Assembly: GCF_001647275.1 (NCBI RefSeq)
Contig: NZ_LRMM01000040.1
Location: forward strand, 1-42,943
Direction of reading: 5' to 3'
Length of the DNA stretch: 42,943 nt
DNA from: Rufibacter ruber
Lineage (GTDB): Bacteria; Bacteroidota; Bacteroidia; Cytophagales; Hymenobacteraceae
The notes under the pieces are model-generated. The model had not been told where the DNA came from. It ran no database searches and saw only the letters and a program-made list of their open reading frames with translations. Shown piece by piece: positions 7,866 through 16,248 of this stretch. Positions within the stretch are counted from its first letter, which is position 1, and the number at the start of each line of letters is the position of its first letter. A program made the position numbers and the translations under genes.

Positions 7866-8870
7866 CTACATCGTCACCAACGCCTTCATGAATCCGTCTG
7901 GGCGGTTGGTCAGGGCTTGAAACGCCTCTTCCATGTTTTCCAGCGGGAAGGTGTGGGTGTAGAGCATGTCTGGTTTCAGGCGGCCGCTTTCTACGGCGTC
8001 TACGGCTTCTTTCATGCCGTCAAGGTACATCTGCGGGTCGCGCTCGTGGGCGTTGATGACGTCCAGACCGCGCCAATTCCAGAGTTGGATGTTTACCTGG
8101 CGCATGCCGTCCTGGTGGAAACCGGCAATGATTAATCTGCCGCGTTCCTTGCATAACTCGCCGGCAAGGTTCAGGGGCCACTCCTTGCCAGTGCACTCAA
8201 TCACGCGGTCGCAGAAAACGCCGCCGGTGAGGTCTTTCACCTGCTCAATGATTTTGTAGTGATCATTCATGGGAATGAGTTCATCGGCACCGCATTGTTG
8301 GGCGATGTCCAGAGAGAACGGACGCTGGGAAATGGCAATAACCCTGGCGCCCGCCTCTTTGGCCAATTGAACCAGTAAAGCGCCTAAAAACCCGATGCCC
8401 AAAATGGCCACCGTCTGGCCCGCCTTGATGTCGGAGCGTTTGAAGATGTTCATCGCGCAGCCTAGCGGTTCACCTGGGAACGGTTTACCTGCCAAGGAGG
8501 CTGGCAATTTTACCACAGAAGTAGCCTCAGCCACGTCATAGGCGGCGTAGGAATTGTAAGAAAGAGCCGCCACGCGGTCGCCCACCTGCAGGTCTTTCAC
8601 TTCGGCACCCACGGCGTCAATGATTCCCCAGCCTTCGTGGCCAGGATTTCCTGCGCTGATGGGGTAAGTGAACCAGTCACGGCCTTCCCACACGGGAATG
8701 TTGGAGGCGCAGAGGCCACAGCCTTCCAGCTTAATGCGCACTTGCGTGGCGGTAGGCTCGGGCAGGGCTACTTCTTTGATTTCAACCTGCTGGGGCGCAG
8801 TAAGCACCGCCGCAGCCATGGAGGTGGCGACGGCGGTGTCTGGAGTGTCTTGGAAAAGATCAGTCTGCAT
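7866..8870 (-). CDS. Zinc-type MDR alcohol/sugar dehydrogenase
   Basis: 334-residue medium-chain dehydrogenase. GroES-like half: GCGLC (Cys54 as catalytic zinc ligand candidate), GHE (His78, Glu79), and Cys138 in PLGCAM as a third ligand. Rossmann half: LGIGFLG (157-163). The four-cysteine structural-zinc loop typical of classical members is absent. The N-terminus (MQTDLFQDTPDTAVATS) is an unusual acidic extension before the first strand. The stop lies in the repeat-rich gap; the start is 4 bp after the stop of the GH-epimerase fusion, so they are in one transcript. Probably oxidises or reduces a sugar or polyol intermediate of the cluster; substrate unknown. Confidence 0.85.
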   Translation of the reverse strand: MQTDLFQDTPDTAVATSMAAAVLTAPQQVEIKEVALPEPTATQVRIKLEGCGLCASNIPVWEGRDWFTYPISAGNPGHEGWGIIDAVGAEVKDLQVGDRVAALSYNSYAAYDVAEATSVVKLPASLAGKPFPGEPLGCAMNIFKRSDIKAGQTVAILGIGFLGALLVQLAKEAGARVIAISQRPFSLDIAQQCGADELIPMNDHYKIIEQVKDLTGGVFCDRVIECTGKEWPLNLAGELCKERGRLIIAGFHQDGMRQVNIQLWNWRGLDVINAHERDPQMYLDGMKEAVDAVESGRLKPDMLYTHTFPLENMEEAFQALTNRPDGFMKALVTM

Positions 8871-8874
8871 AAAA

Positions 8875-10944
8875 CTAAGCGACGGCTACGTTATCGGTTT
8901 CTTGTTCAACGGCGGTGGCAACGGGGGCGGGCAGGGAAACTTCAATGCCTCTGGTTTCGCAGAGCCATTGGTACAGTTTGGCTACGCCTTCCTGCACGCT
9001 GTTCTTGGGGTACCAGCCCGTGGCCTCATGGAACTTGCGGATGTCAGAGACATAATAGTGCTGGTCACCGGGGCGCCAATCACCGAAGCTCAAGTTCACT
9101 TTCTTGCCGCGGTAGGTGCCAATCAGGTCTAAAAGTTCTAACAAGCTGGTGGTGTTTTTTACGCCGCCGCCAATGTTGAACGCCTGACCCGACAGGTCTT
9201 TCATGTTCTCCTGTGCCAGTAAAAACGCGTCAACCAGGTCTTCCACGAACAGGATGTCACGCACCTGTTTGCCATCGCCGTAAATACTGATGGGTTTGTT
9301 TTCAATGGCGCGTATGGCGAAGTGGGCTACCCAACCCTGGTCTTCGTTGCCGTACTGGTGCGGACCGTAGATGCAGCTCATTCTGAACACCACGGCCGGA
9401 ATGCCATAGGTTCTGGCATAATCTACCACGTACTGGTCGGCGGCTCCTTTTGAGCAACCGTAGGGGCTGTGGAAATCCAGCGGACGGGCCTCAGAGATAC
9501 CGCTGGCCAGAATGTTTTTATCTGACGGGTTATACCGGGTTTTGTCTGGCAGAAACTGTAAATCTTCCAGGCCGCCATATACCTTATTGGTAGAAGTGAA
9601 CACCAGTGGCGGCGGATTGTCCTGGGCTCTGATGGCTTCCAGCACGTTCACCACGCCTCGGGCGTTGATTTCAAAGTCCTGAATGGGACCCGTGAGCGAA
9701 GTGGTCACGGCAACTTGTGCCGCGAAATGGAACACCTCATTGGCATACTTCATCACCCGCTTCACCGACTGCAAATCACGGATATCGCCTACATATACTT
9801 CCAGTTTATCGCCGTAGTTTTCGTGCAGCCACTGGAGGTTGCGCTCTACGCCGGTGCGGGAGAGGTTGTCAAAAATAAGCACACGCTTGCCTTGCTCCAA
9901 GAGGCGCTTGGCCAAGTTAGTGCCCACAAACCCGGCACCGCCGGTTACTACGGAATAGCGCTCTTGGTTGGAGAAATCCGTTTTGCGGCGGATGAAGTTG
10001 AATTTGTTTAGACCTTCCAATCCGTTCTCGGCCCAGAGGCGGTACAGGAGTTTAGGCGAGCCGTCGGTTTGCTTTAGCCCGAAGTAATATTCGCGGTCAT
10101 CTACGTGAAACCCGCCCACGGTAGAACGCTCCAGATCCAGGTCATGCAGGCTGTACCAGAACACTTTGTTTACCGGTGCCTGGCACACGTTCCGGAACTC
10201 CTGCAGTTGCTTGAATTCATCGTGCTGCCAGGTGGAGAAACCAGCTTCGGTAATCCAGAGCTCGGCTTTGCTTTCGTTGCGGTCCAAGACTTCGCGCACG
10301 CGGCTGATGTTGGTTTCCCAGCCTTCCCACATCTGATCGAAGACATCGGGGAAGCCATGGATGCCCACGGCATCAATGTATTGCATCACGCCACGATCAA
10401 ACATGAGTTGCAGCCAGTTAGGGTCAATGGGGCTCATGCCGCCCAGCACGGTTTTCTTGCCACGGTGCTTGGCCCAATAGGCCGCGCCGCCAATCATCTC
10501 AGCGAATTTGTCCCAGCTGTGGTCCAGCGTATAATCGTATTCTACTTTGTTGTTGGGTTCGTTCCAGAGCTCTACCCACTCAAAGTGCTGGCCCAGGTCG
10601 GTGATGATCACGTCCAGGAAATCGGCGAAGGCCTTTAGGTCTCTGGGTGGGGAAGAGGTTTTGGCAACCTCGCCTAGAGATGGTGGCGTGTACAGGAAAC
10701 ATGGCAGCACCTTCACCTGTTGGGCGAGGGTAGGGATTAACCAGGCGTACCAGTCTTTGCCGCTGGGGGTGTAATAGTCGGCCCAGGAGATGCCGGTGCG
10801 CAGCTCGGTCACGCCCAGTTCCTTCAGTTCCGCGAGCACTTTCTCCACGCGGGCGTGCTCGTTGGGCTGGAACCATTCAACCAAGCCGATGGTAGGGGCG
10901 GCGAGGGGAGTATGTATAGGTTGAGTTTTAGCGATTTTAGTCAT
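8875..10944 (-). CDS. Fusion: clan GH-A glycoside hydrolase + NAD-dependent sugar epimerase
   Basis: 689 residues in two modules. Residues about 15-315 form a (beta/alpha)8 glycosidase-like domain with both catalytic acids visible: WNEP with Glu129 (acid/base) and LWITEAG with Glu233 (nucleophile), a GH39/cellulase-like pattern. Residues about 328-665 form an extended SDR sugar epimerase/dehydratase with GGAGFVG (335-341) and YGCSK (Tyr495, Lys499), plus IYGDGKQVRDILFVEDLVDA typical of UDP/CDP-sugar epimerases. The junction (KFNFIRRKTDFSNQERYS) is continuous, without a stop or frameshift. No signal peptide, so the glycosidase module would work in the cytoplasm, which is odd. A linked hydrolysis/epimerisation or a non-hydrolytic sensor role is inference. 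Next gene starts 4 bp later. Confidence 0.85.
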   Translation of the reverse strand: MTKIAKTQPIHTPLAAPTIGLVEWFQPNEHARVEKVLAELKELGVTELRTGISWADYYTPSGKDWYAWLIPTLAQQVKVLPCFLYTPPSLGEVAKTSSPPRDLKAFADFLDVIITDLGQHFEWVELWNEPNNKVEYDYTLDHSWDKFAEMIGGAAYWAKHRGKKTVLGGMSPIDPNWLQLMFDRGVMQYIDAVGIHGFPDVFDQMWEGWETNISRVREVLDRNESKAELWITEAGFSTWQHDEFKQLQEFRNVCQAPVNKVFWYSLHDLDLERSTVGGFHVDDREYYFGLKQTDGSPKLLYRLWAENGLEGLNKFNFIRRKTDFSNQERYSVVTGGAGFVGTNLAKRLLEQGKRVLIFDNLSRTGVERNLQWLHENYGDKLEVYVGDIRDLQSVKRVMKYANEVFHFAAQVAVTTSLTGPIQDFEINARGVVNVLEAIRAQDNPPPLVFTSTNKVYGGLEDLQFLPDKTRYNPSDKNILASGISEARPLDFHSPYGCSKGAADQYVVDYARTYGIPAVVFRMSCIYGPHQYGNEDQGWVAHFAIRAIENKPISIYGDGKQVRDILFVEDLVDAFLLAQENMKDLSGQAFNIGGGVKNTTSLLELLDLIGTYRGKKVNLSFGDWRPGDQHYYVSDIRKFHEATGWYPKNSVQEGVAKLYQWLCETRGIEVSLPAPVATAVEQETDNVAVA

Positions 10945-10945
10945 A

Positions 10946-10985
10946 GCGTTTTTAGCTTCTTTTGGGAAAAACAGGTCAGAAACGC
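10946..10985. repeat. Dispersed intergenic palindrome, copy 4 (degenerate)
   Basis: Outer arms GCGTTTTTA / AGAAACGC are kept while the centre (GCTTCTTTTGGGAAAAACAGG) pairs poorly. It fills the 45-bp gap between the epimerase stop and the fusion start. Confidence 0.55.
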
Positions 10986-10989
10986 AGCG

Positions 10990-12114
10990 TTAAACGGTTA
11001 AGCCTCTGGCCGCCAGTTCGGCGCTGGCCTCATTCACGCGGTCGTACGCAATCTGTCCCTCCAGCCAGTCGGCCAGCTCGGTTAAGCCGCTGTTGAACTC
11101 AACCTGCGGATAGAAACCGAGCACTTTATTGGCCAGGCTGATATCGGCGTAGCAGTGCCGGATGTCGCCTACGCGGTACTTGCCCGTAATCTCTGGCATC
11201 AAGTCTTGCTTGCCCATTACCTCGGCCAGACGCTCGCCAATTTCTCTGATGGTGTAGTTGTTGCCACTGCCCACGTTGAAAACCTGCCCATTGGCTTCTT
11301 CTTTTTCCATGGCCAGACGGCAGGCCAATGCCACGTCGCGCACGTGCACAAAATCGCGCTGCTGGTTTCCGTCCTCAAAAATCATAGGGGCGTTGTTGTT
11401 CAGGAACCTTGATGCGAAGATGGCCAGCACGCCCGTGTACGGGTTGGAAAGCGCCTGCCGCGTACCATACACGTTGAAGAAGCGCATGGCCACGGTTGGG
11501 ATGTTATAGGCGCGGCCTACCATGAGGCAAAGGCGCTCCTGATCATACTTAGACAGCGCGTACACCGACGAAAGTGACGGGATTTTAGACTCTGGCGTAG
11601 GTACGGGCCTTAAGGTTTCGCCTTTGGGATCTTTCAGTTCCCAATCACCGGCTTTCAGTTGCTCCAGACCGCGCTCAACGGCGGTGACGGTCTCGCCGGA
11701 AGTTGATTTATATAGGCCCTCACCGTAGATGCTCATGCTGGAGGCCACCACCAGTTTGTTCACGGGTTTCTCAATGAGGCATTCCAACAGAACGGCGGTG
11801 CCGATGTTGTTCACGTCTGTGTATTCCTTGATCTCATACATGCTCTGGCCCACACCCACCATGGCCGCGAAGTGGAACACGGCATCTACCCCGTCCAGGG
11901 CTTTCATGACGGCGGCTTTGTCGCGCACGTCGCCAATTTGTAGTTCTACCGCTGGGTTCAGGTATTCTGGGCGCTCACAGTCTTTGCCGTGCACCTGCTC
12001 AGAAAGGTTGTCCAGTGCGCGTACCTCATACCCAAAGTTGATCAGTTCATCTGCCAGGTGCGACCCAATGAAGCCAGCGCCGCCCGTAATCAATACTTTC
12101 TTTTTCATCGTCAT
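10990..12114 (-). CDS. NAD-dependent nucleotide-sugar epimerase/dehydratase
   Basis: 374-residue extended SDR. GGAGFIG (11-17) binds NAD; YALSK gives Tyr185 and Lys189; SSMSIYGEG matches the active-site Ser/Thr region; RFFNVYGTRQALSNPYTGV and QQRDFVHVRDVA are typical of UDP-glucose 4-epimerase-like enzymes that use UDP-sugars. Two starts are possible (12114 or 12108, MKKKVLI). About 55 residues lie between the SSMSIYGEG block and YALSK, holding a Glu/Lys/Pro-rich stretch. It precedes the fusion protein carrying a second epimerase module, so the cluster has two. Probable role: supply of an epimerised nucleotide sugar for the glycosyltransferases; exact sugar unknown. Confidence 0.87.
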   Translation of the reverse strand: MTMKKKVLITGGAGFIGSHLADELINFGYEVRALDNLSEQVHGKDCERPEYLNPAVELQIGDVRDKAAVMKALDGVDAVFHFAAMVGVGQSMYEIKEYTDVNNIGTAVLLECLIEKPVNKLVVASSMSIYGEGLYKSTSGETVTAVERGLEQLKAGDWELKDPKGETLRPVPTPESKIPSLSSVYALSKYDQERLCLMVGRAYNIPTVAMRFFNVYGTRQALSNPYTGVLAIFASRFLNNNAPMIFEDGNQQRDFVHVRDVALACRLAMEKEEANGQVFNVGSGNNYTIREIGERLAEVMGKQDLMPEITGKYRVGDIRHCYADISLANKVLGFYPQVEFNSGLTELADWLEGQIAYDRVNEASAELAARGLTV

Positions 12115-12135
12115 TCGTGGGTGTTTTTTAGGGGG

Positions 12136-12849
12136 TTAAAAGGGTTGTGGCGTGGGCCGAAGGGTGAGGTAGTTCAGCGAGACGTGCCGGGGTTGCTGCA
12201 ACGCAAACAGCACGGTCTCGGCTACCTCCGCAGGGCTCAACGCGCCATACCCGATAGATTCAACAGTGTTATAGCCAGAAATGGTGTTCTCAAAGAAATG
12301 GGTATCCGTGACGCCCGGGGCGATGGTGGTGACCCGCAGTTTGGGCAGCGTCTCCTGCCGGAGCGTCTCGGCAATGATGTTGAGGGCGCTCTTGCTGGCC
12401 GCGTAAATGCCACCGTACGGGTATGCCTGTCCCGCCGAAACGGAACTCATGATGACCACATCGCCGGCTCCTTTCTCCAGCATACCGGGCGTAAAGGCCC
12501 TGATGAGCCGCAGCGTACCCATGATGTTCAGGTCCAGTACCTTCTGCCATTTGGCGGGATCGCCCTCCGTAAGTTTCTCATGAATGCCTTGCCCGGCGCA
12601 GCATACCAGTACATCCGGGTGACCGTAGGTCTGGGTCACGTGGGCATAGAGCGCGTCAATGTCCTCTGGTTGGGTGACATCACAGGTGAAATAATCAACT
12701 CCTGTGCCTGTTGGGCCAGCCGCCACATCGGCTGCGATGACGTTTATGCCTGCTGCGGCCAGTTTCTCCGCGATAGCTTTCCCAATTCCCGATGCTCCGC
12801 CGCTTACTACGGCTACGGATTTCTGGGTATGGGAAGAGGTTGCTGCCAT
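12136..12849 (-). CDS. Classical short-chain dehydrogenase/reductase
   Basis: 237 residues. SGGASGIG (16-23) is the coenzyme motif with Ser replacing the usual first Thr; NAG is represented by CCAGQG; the catalytic set is Ser136 (MSSVSAG), Tyr149 and Lys153 (YAASK). Asp41 at the end of the second strand (AADV) suggests NAD(H) preference. It is the first gene of the minus-strand sugar cluster, 21 bp before the epimerase, so a promoter is expected just upstream. The length is usual for the family. The substrate could be a sugar, polyol or ketone; no assignment is made. Confidence 0.87.
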   Translation of the reverse strand: MAATSSHTQKSVAVVSGGASGIGKAIAEKLAAAGINVIAADVAAGPTGTGVDYFTCDVTQPEDIDALYAHVTQTYGHPDVLVCCAGQGIHEKLTEGDPAKWQKVLDLNIMGTLRLIRAFTPGMLEKGAGDVVIMSSVSAGQAYPYGGIYAASKSALNIIAETLRQETLPKLRVTTIAPGVTDTHFFENTISGYNTVESIGYGALSPAEVAETVLFALQQPRHVSLNYLTLRPTPQPF

Positions 12850-12859
12850 AGAAGAAGAT

Positions 12860-12905
12860 GCTGACGGATTTATATATAGTTATTTTGCTTTCTTTCAAGT
12901 CAACA
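12860..12905 (-). promoter_or_regulatory. Probable promoter of the sugar cluster
   Basis: Read on the minus strand, TTTTGTTGACTTG is followed about 18 bp later by TAACTATATATAAATCC, ending some 15 bp before the ATG. AT-richness and position support a promoter; the boxes do not match the Bacteroidota TAnnTTTG consensus exactly. Confidence 0.35.
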
Positions 12906-13245
12906 AAACGTGATTCAACGGCATGGGGTTTAGGTAAATTCAAGGAATAGGTATTTATACGGATAGGGCAACGGCGTTATCCTTTGTGTCTATTGCCGGA
13001 GTTTTATTTTTATAGAAATTGTAATAATAGTGAGGGCAGATGAGAGCGTGAATGGAGGGGGAAAGAGCGACCTGGTAGTATGAGGCTGGTTCCAAGGTGT
13101 TTGGTGGAAAGGTGGCCTATGTAAAGAGATGCGATTGATTTGTGCTATTCTGATAAAATGAAAAGTATTGTTCAGGGAAGGCAGACAAAAGAGGCGTTCA
13201 AGAAGAAGATGGTTGAGTAATCTACTTTTTTGAGGTAGGACAACC

Positions 13246-13295
13246 GTTTTCTGTTTTCGGCCTGTTTTCTGAAAAACAGCGCCAAAACAGAAAAC
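13246..13295. repeat. Dispersed intergenic palindrome, copy 5 (long arms)
   Basis: Arms extend to about 22 bp: GTTTTCTGTTTTCGGCCTG and its near complement ending CAGAAAAC, with one extra base (CAGCGCC) in the right arm. Confidence 0.8.
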
Positions 13296-13335
13296 CGCAA
13301 CTTGAAAAACCACGATCTAAGAGCAGGTTTACATT

Positions 13336-13650
13336 TGTCTTTTGCGCTGCAAACGGGCCTCAACAGAACCTGACCTGGCGGTTGTCTCTCCCCGTAGCGC
13401 TGTTATGCTGCTCAAAATACGCTGTAGAAGAACCTTTTGCTCCTGTTTTCGCCTGCACAACCAAAAGGAAAATCAAGTTTTAACAAGAGACGCCCTCATT
13501 GCCTTGAAGCGTTCTTAAAGCCTGGTCGCGAGCATCTGGCCCAGCCGGTGCTAGCTCAATCCAGAAAATAAGTTGTCATCGTTATTGTTCTGCTGCTGAC
13601 CAGGTACGCCTAACAGGGAGTCGGCAGACCTCTTGCGGGTAGTAAACAGG
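13336..13650 (+). repeat. Diverged long intergenic repeat, copy A
   Basis: Shares blocks in the same order with 41012-41290: TTGCGCTGCAAAC, TGCTGCTCAAAA, AGAACC, TTCGCCTGC, AAAAG and, near the end, AGGTACGCCTAACAGGG. No frame is conserved between copies, which argues for a non-coding element. Confidence 0.45.
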
Positions 13651-13697
13651 CCCAAGAGGTATACCCAGCAGCCCGGGGTTGGGAAGAAAAGCTGTTG

Positions 13698-14501
13698 TTA
13701 TTTTTTCTTAACAATCCAGAAGTCATGAGGGAGCCAACCGTTTGCGTGCGGAGGAGCTGTAAGATGCTCTACAATTTCCTCCTTTCTGAAAAGGTGCCGC
13801 ATAAATGGTTCAGGGTGAAAAGCTGAATAGGTTCTATGGCCTTCCTTTACCTTCCCTCTCACTACCAGTTGCCCTTGGTTGAAGGACTCCCGTTCAGTGT
13901 TTGTGAGCTTGGCTATGTAGTTGTTGCCCTGGGTGGTTAAAAATAAGATTCCCTGTGGCTTTAAAACCCTGATGAGCTCTGCGTACCATTCATAATGAAG
14001 CGTTTCAGAGAGATGGGTAAAAATTGAGTAACCGTAGATAAGGTCAAAAAAGTTGTCTGGGTAAGGTAACTGGGCGGCTAAGGTGTTGGTGTTGAAGGTG
14101 ATGCCTTTCAGGTGTTGGGAGCACCACGCAATTGATTTTTGGTTGTAGTCAGTACCGTAGAATTCACAGCCATTCCCAGTCAAGGCTGGCATGTGCCGTA
14201 TAATTCGGCCGGGGCCGCAGCCCCAGTCTAAAATTTTCTTATCCTTTAATTCAATATGTTGACGAAACAACTCTACCAGCTCCTGTGCGGTTTCCCAGCC
14301 ATCTTCATAGTACAGCGGGTAGTGCAGCTGGAACGATTCATAGAGCAGGTAATCTGGCGGTAACTTTACTTCAGGGTGAGCTTTTCTAAAAGATTGGTTC
14401 AATTTCCGGTACCTCAGCCAATGGAAATAGAACCGGGCCTTGTCAGTTAGGTAAAGTAATCTAAGATGCCTGAGCAAATTACTGATTTTCGCCTTGAGCA
14501 T
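13698..14501 (-). CDS. Class I SAM-dependent methyltransferase
   Basis: 267 residues. Motif I is ILDWGCGPG (90-98), followed by an acidic strand end (YGTDYN) and a post-motif block (FFDLIYGYSIFTHLSE) typical of Methyltransf_11/25 enzymes in which the conserved THLSE follows the fourth strand. The N-terminal 60 residues are basic and aromatic (RHLRLLYLTDKARFYFHWLRYRKLN) and could bind membrane or a partner. Substrate is unknown; sugar O-methylation would fit the neighbouring glycan genes, but an 850-bp gap separates them and this is inference. It lies downstream of a terminator that isolates it from the CorC-like gene. Confidence 0.8.
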   Translation of the reverse strand: MLKAKISNLLRHLRLLYLTDKARFYFHWLRYRKLNQSFRKAHPEVKLPPDYLLYESFQLHYPLYYEDGWETAQELVELFRQHIELKDKKILDWGCGPGRIIRHMPALTGNGCEFYGTDYNQKSIAWCSQHLKGITFNTNTLAAQLPYPDNFFDLIYGYSIFTHLSETLHYEWYAELIRVLKPQGILFLTTQGNNYIAKLTNTERESFNQGQLVVRGKVKEGHRTYSAFHPEPFMRHLFRKEEIVEHLTAPPHANGWLPHDFWIVKKK

Positions 14502-14566
14502 TGGCTAGCTGGAATAGGAGTGAACTCAAAGATAAACAGACAACCAATATGAGGCACTTTAAAACC

Positions 14567-14613
14567 GAAAACAAAACCCCGCCTGCAGGAGGTGAGCGCG
14601 GGGTTTTGTTTTC
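14567..14613 (-). terminator. Intrinsic terminator of the CorC-like gene
   Basis: A 16-bp perfect inverted repeat (14567-14582 and 14598-14613, GCGGGGTTTTGTTTTC) with a 15-nt loop. On the minus strand the GC stem runs into a T-rich tract, the standard arrangement, 110 bp past the stop at 14724. Confidence 0.8.
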
Positions 14614-14723
14614 AATCTGTAGGTAAAGCGGGTGAATGACTAAATTGAACGTAGCCGTTTTCACCCCTCAGGGCCGGTGCTGACGGGAGGTTGGGACCAT
14701 GAAGACTATATGGTAGGGGCAAT

Positions 14724-16034
14724 CTACAAGATATCATCCCGCTTGTCTTCAGTCACGGTGAGCAGCACAGATTCAATGTTCCGCTCCGTTTTCTCCAGCA
14801 CTTTGATTTCATAAACGCCGTGTACTACCGTTTCGCCCACTTCAGGGATACGGCCGTAGATCATGGTCACGTAACCGCCCACGGTTTCATAGTCTTCGCC
14901 CTCTGGCAGCGGGTAAGGGAGGTCGTCATTGGCATCTTGAATAGAGACGGAGGTGCTTACCTTGTACTCAAAGTCCCCAATCTTCTCAATAAGCGGTACC
15001 TCCTCATCATACTCGTCCTGAATCTCGCCCACCAGCTCTTCAATGATGTCTTCAATGGTCACAATGCCTGAGGTGCCGCCAAATTCATCTGTGACCACGG
15101 CAATGTGCATGCGGTTGCGCTGGAAATCTTTGAGCAGGCGGCTGATGCGCTTGGTCTCCGGCACAAAGTAGGCGGGGCGCATGAGCTTCTCCAGGTTCAC
15201 GGGCTCGCCGGCCCGCAGTACCACCAGCAGGTCTTTCACATAGAGAATGCCCACAATGTTGTCAATGGAGTCACGGTAGACGGGCATGCGGGTGTAGCCT
15301 TCGTTGAAGACCACGTCAAAGATTTCCTGCTCGGTAGAGTCCAGGTCCAGGGCAATAAGTTTGGTACGGGGCACCATGATCTGCTTCACCATGCGCTCAT
15401 TGAACTCAAACACATTCTCAATCAGCTCCTGCTGGCTCCCGCCAATCTCGCCGCTTTCAGCACTCTGCTCAAACAACAGCCTCAGCTCTTCAGCGGTGTG
15501 TACCTCTGAGCCATGCATGGGGGTAACGCCAATGCGCTTTAAGATAAAGTTAGAGAACCCGTTCAGTACCCAAATGAAGGGCAGCAGCACATAATACACA
15601 ATGCGCAGCGGGAGTGCCACGGCCAGCGTAGTGGCCTCAGGGCGCTGAATGGCCAGGGACTTAGGGGCCAACTCCCCAAAGACAATGTGCAGCACGGTAA
15701 TCACCGCAAAGGAAATGGGCAAGGCAATCTGGTGGGCAAGTTCCGGGTCAGGGGCGGCCCCAAACGCATGCATGATCTCAATGACAATCTCAGACACCAC
15801 CCCTTCGCCAATCCAGCCAAGCCCCAGTGAGGCGAGGGTGATGCCCAGCTGGGTAGCCGAAAGATAGGCGTCCAGGTGGCTGATCATGTGGTGGGCAATC
15901 TTGGCCAGCTGGTTTCCGGCCTGGGCTCTCAGTTCAATTTGGGAGGACCGTACTTTTACCAGCGCAAACTCTGCGGCTACAAAGAAACCGTTGAGTGCTA
16001 CCAGCAGGATGGTCCAAAATATGTTCAGTATCAT
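14724..16034 (-). CDS. CNNM/CorC-type membrane protein (HlyC/CorC family)
   Basis: 436 residues in the standard order: DUF21/CNNM membrane domain (about 1-185; hydrophobic start MILNIFWTILLVALNGFFVAAEFALV, with ATQLGITLASLGLGWIGE typical), two CBS domains (about 205-330; MVPRTKLIALD and MHIAVVTDEFGGTSGIVTIEDIIEE) and a C-terminal CorC/transporter-associated domain (about 345-430). The family is linked to Mg2+/Co2+ efflux; the old hemolysin name is misleading. Full length. Divergent from the dsbD-like gene, with its own terminator at 14567-14613. Confidence 0.92.
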   Translation of the reverse strand: MILNIFWTILLVALNGFFVAAEFALVKVRSSQIELRAQAGNQLAKIAHHMISHLDAYLSATQLGITLASLGLGWIGEGVVSEIVIEIMHAFGAAPDPELAHQIALPISFAVITVLHIVFGELAPKSLAIQRPEATTLAVALPLRIVYYVLLPFIWVLNGFSNFILKRIGVTPMHGSEVHTAEELRLLFEQSAESGEIGGSQQELIENVFEFNERMVKQIMVPRTKLIALDLDSTEQEIFDVVFNEGYTRMPVYRDSIDNIVGILYVKDLLVVLRAGEPVNLEKLMRPAYFVPETKRISRLLKDFQRNRMHIAVVTDEFGGTSGIVTIEDIIEELVGEIQDEYDEEVPLIEKIGDFEYKVSTSVSIQDANDDLPYPLPEGEDYETVGGYVTMIYGRIPEVGETVVHGVYEIKVLEKTERNIESVLLTVTEDKRDDIL

Positions 16035-16213
16035 AGTTTCAACGCCGGGCAGTCGGGGTGTGACAGACCAGCTTGCGTCAAATTTAGCGGTTTGTTAACA
16101 CTATCAAAGGGAGAATCTGCGTTTGGTTTACGGTAAATGCAGAAGAAAGGTGATTTTGCGGGTGGTTCCTTAGAGGCAATGGCGGCAATGGTAAACGGTG
16201 TGAGGGATTTGTG

Positions 16214-16221
16214 TAAATTTG
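16214..16221 (+). promoter_or_regulatory. Probable -7 box of the dsbD-like gene
   Basis: TAAATTTG matches the Bacteroidota TAnnTTTG consensus, 28 bp before the chosen ATG at 16249. No clear -33 TTTG at the usual spacing was seen. It would place the extended TTG start at 16219 inside the promoter, supporting the shorter protein. Confidence 0.45.
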
Positions 16222-16248
16222 TCCGTTGCTAGACTGAAAAAAGAACAA

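Larger units (their letters stand above)
12950..13697. other. Gene-free region with repeats
   Basis: About 750 bp with no convincing gene. It contains a long-armed copy of the dispersed palindrome (13246-13295), a diverged longer repeat (from about 13336) shared with 41012-41290, and an 8-bp inverted repeat (ACCTCTTG/CAAGAGGT) near 13628-13660. Small minus-strand frames at 12990-13363 run through these repeats and look spurious. Confidence 0.5.

Noticed and set aside
11989-12864. 291-codon frame on the + strand
   Set aside because: Crosses two well-supported genes in antisense and has no signature.
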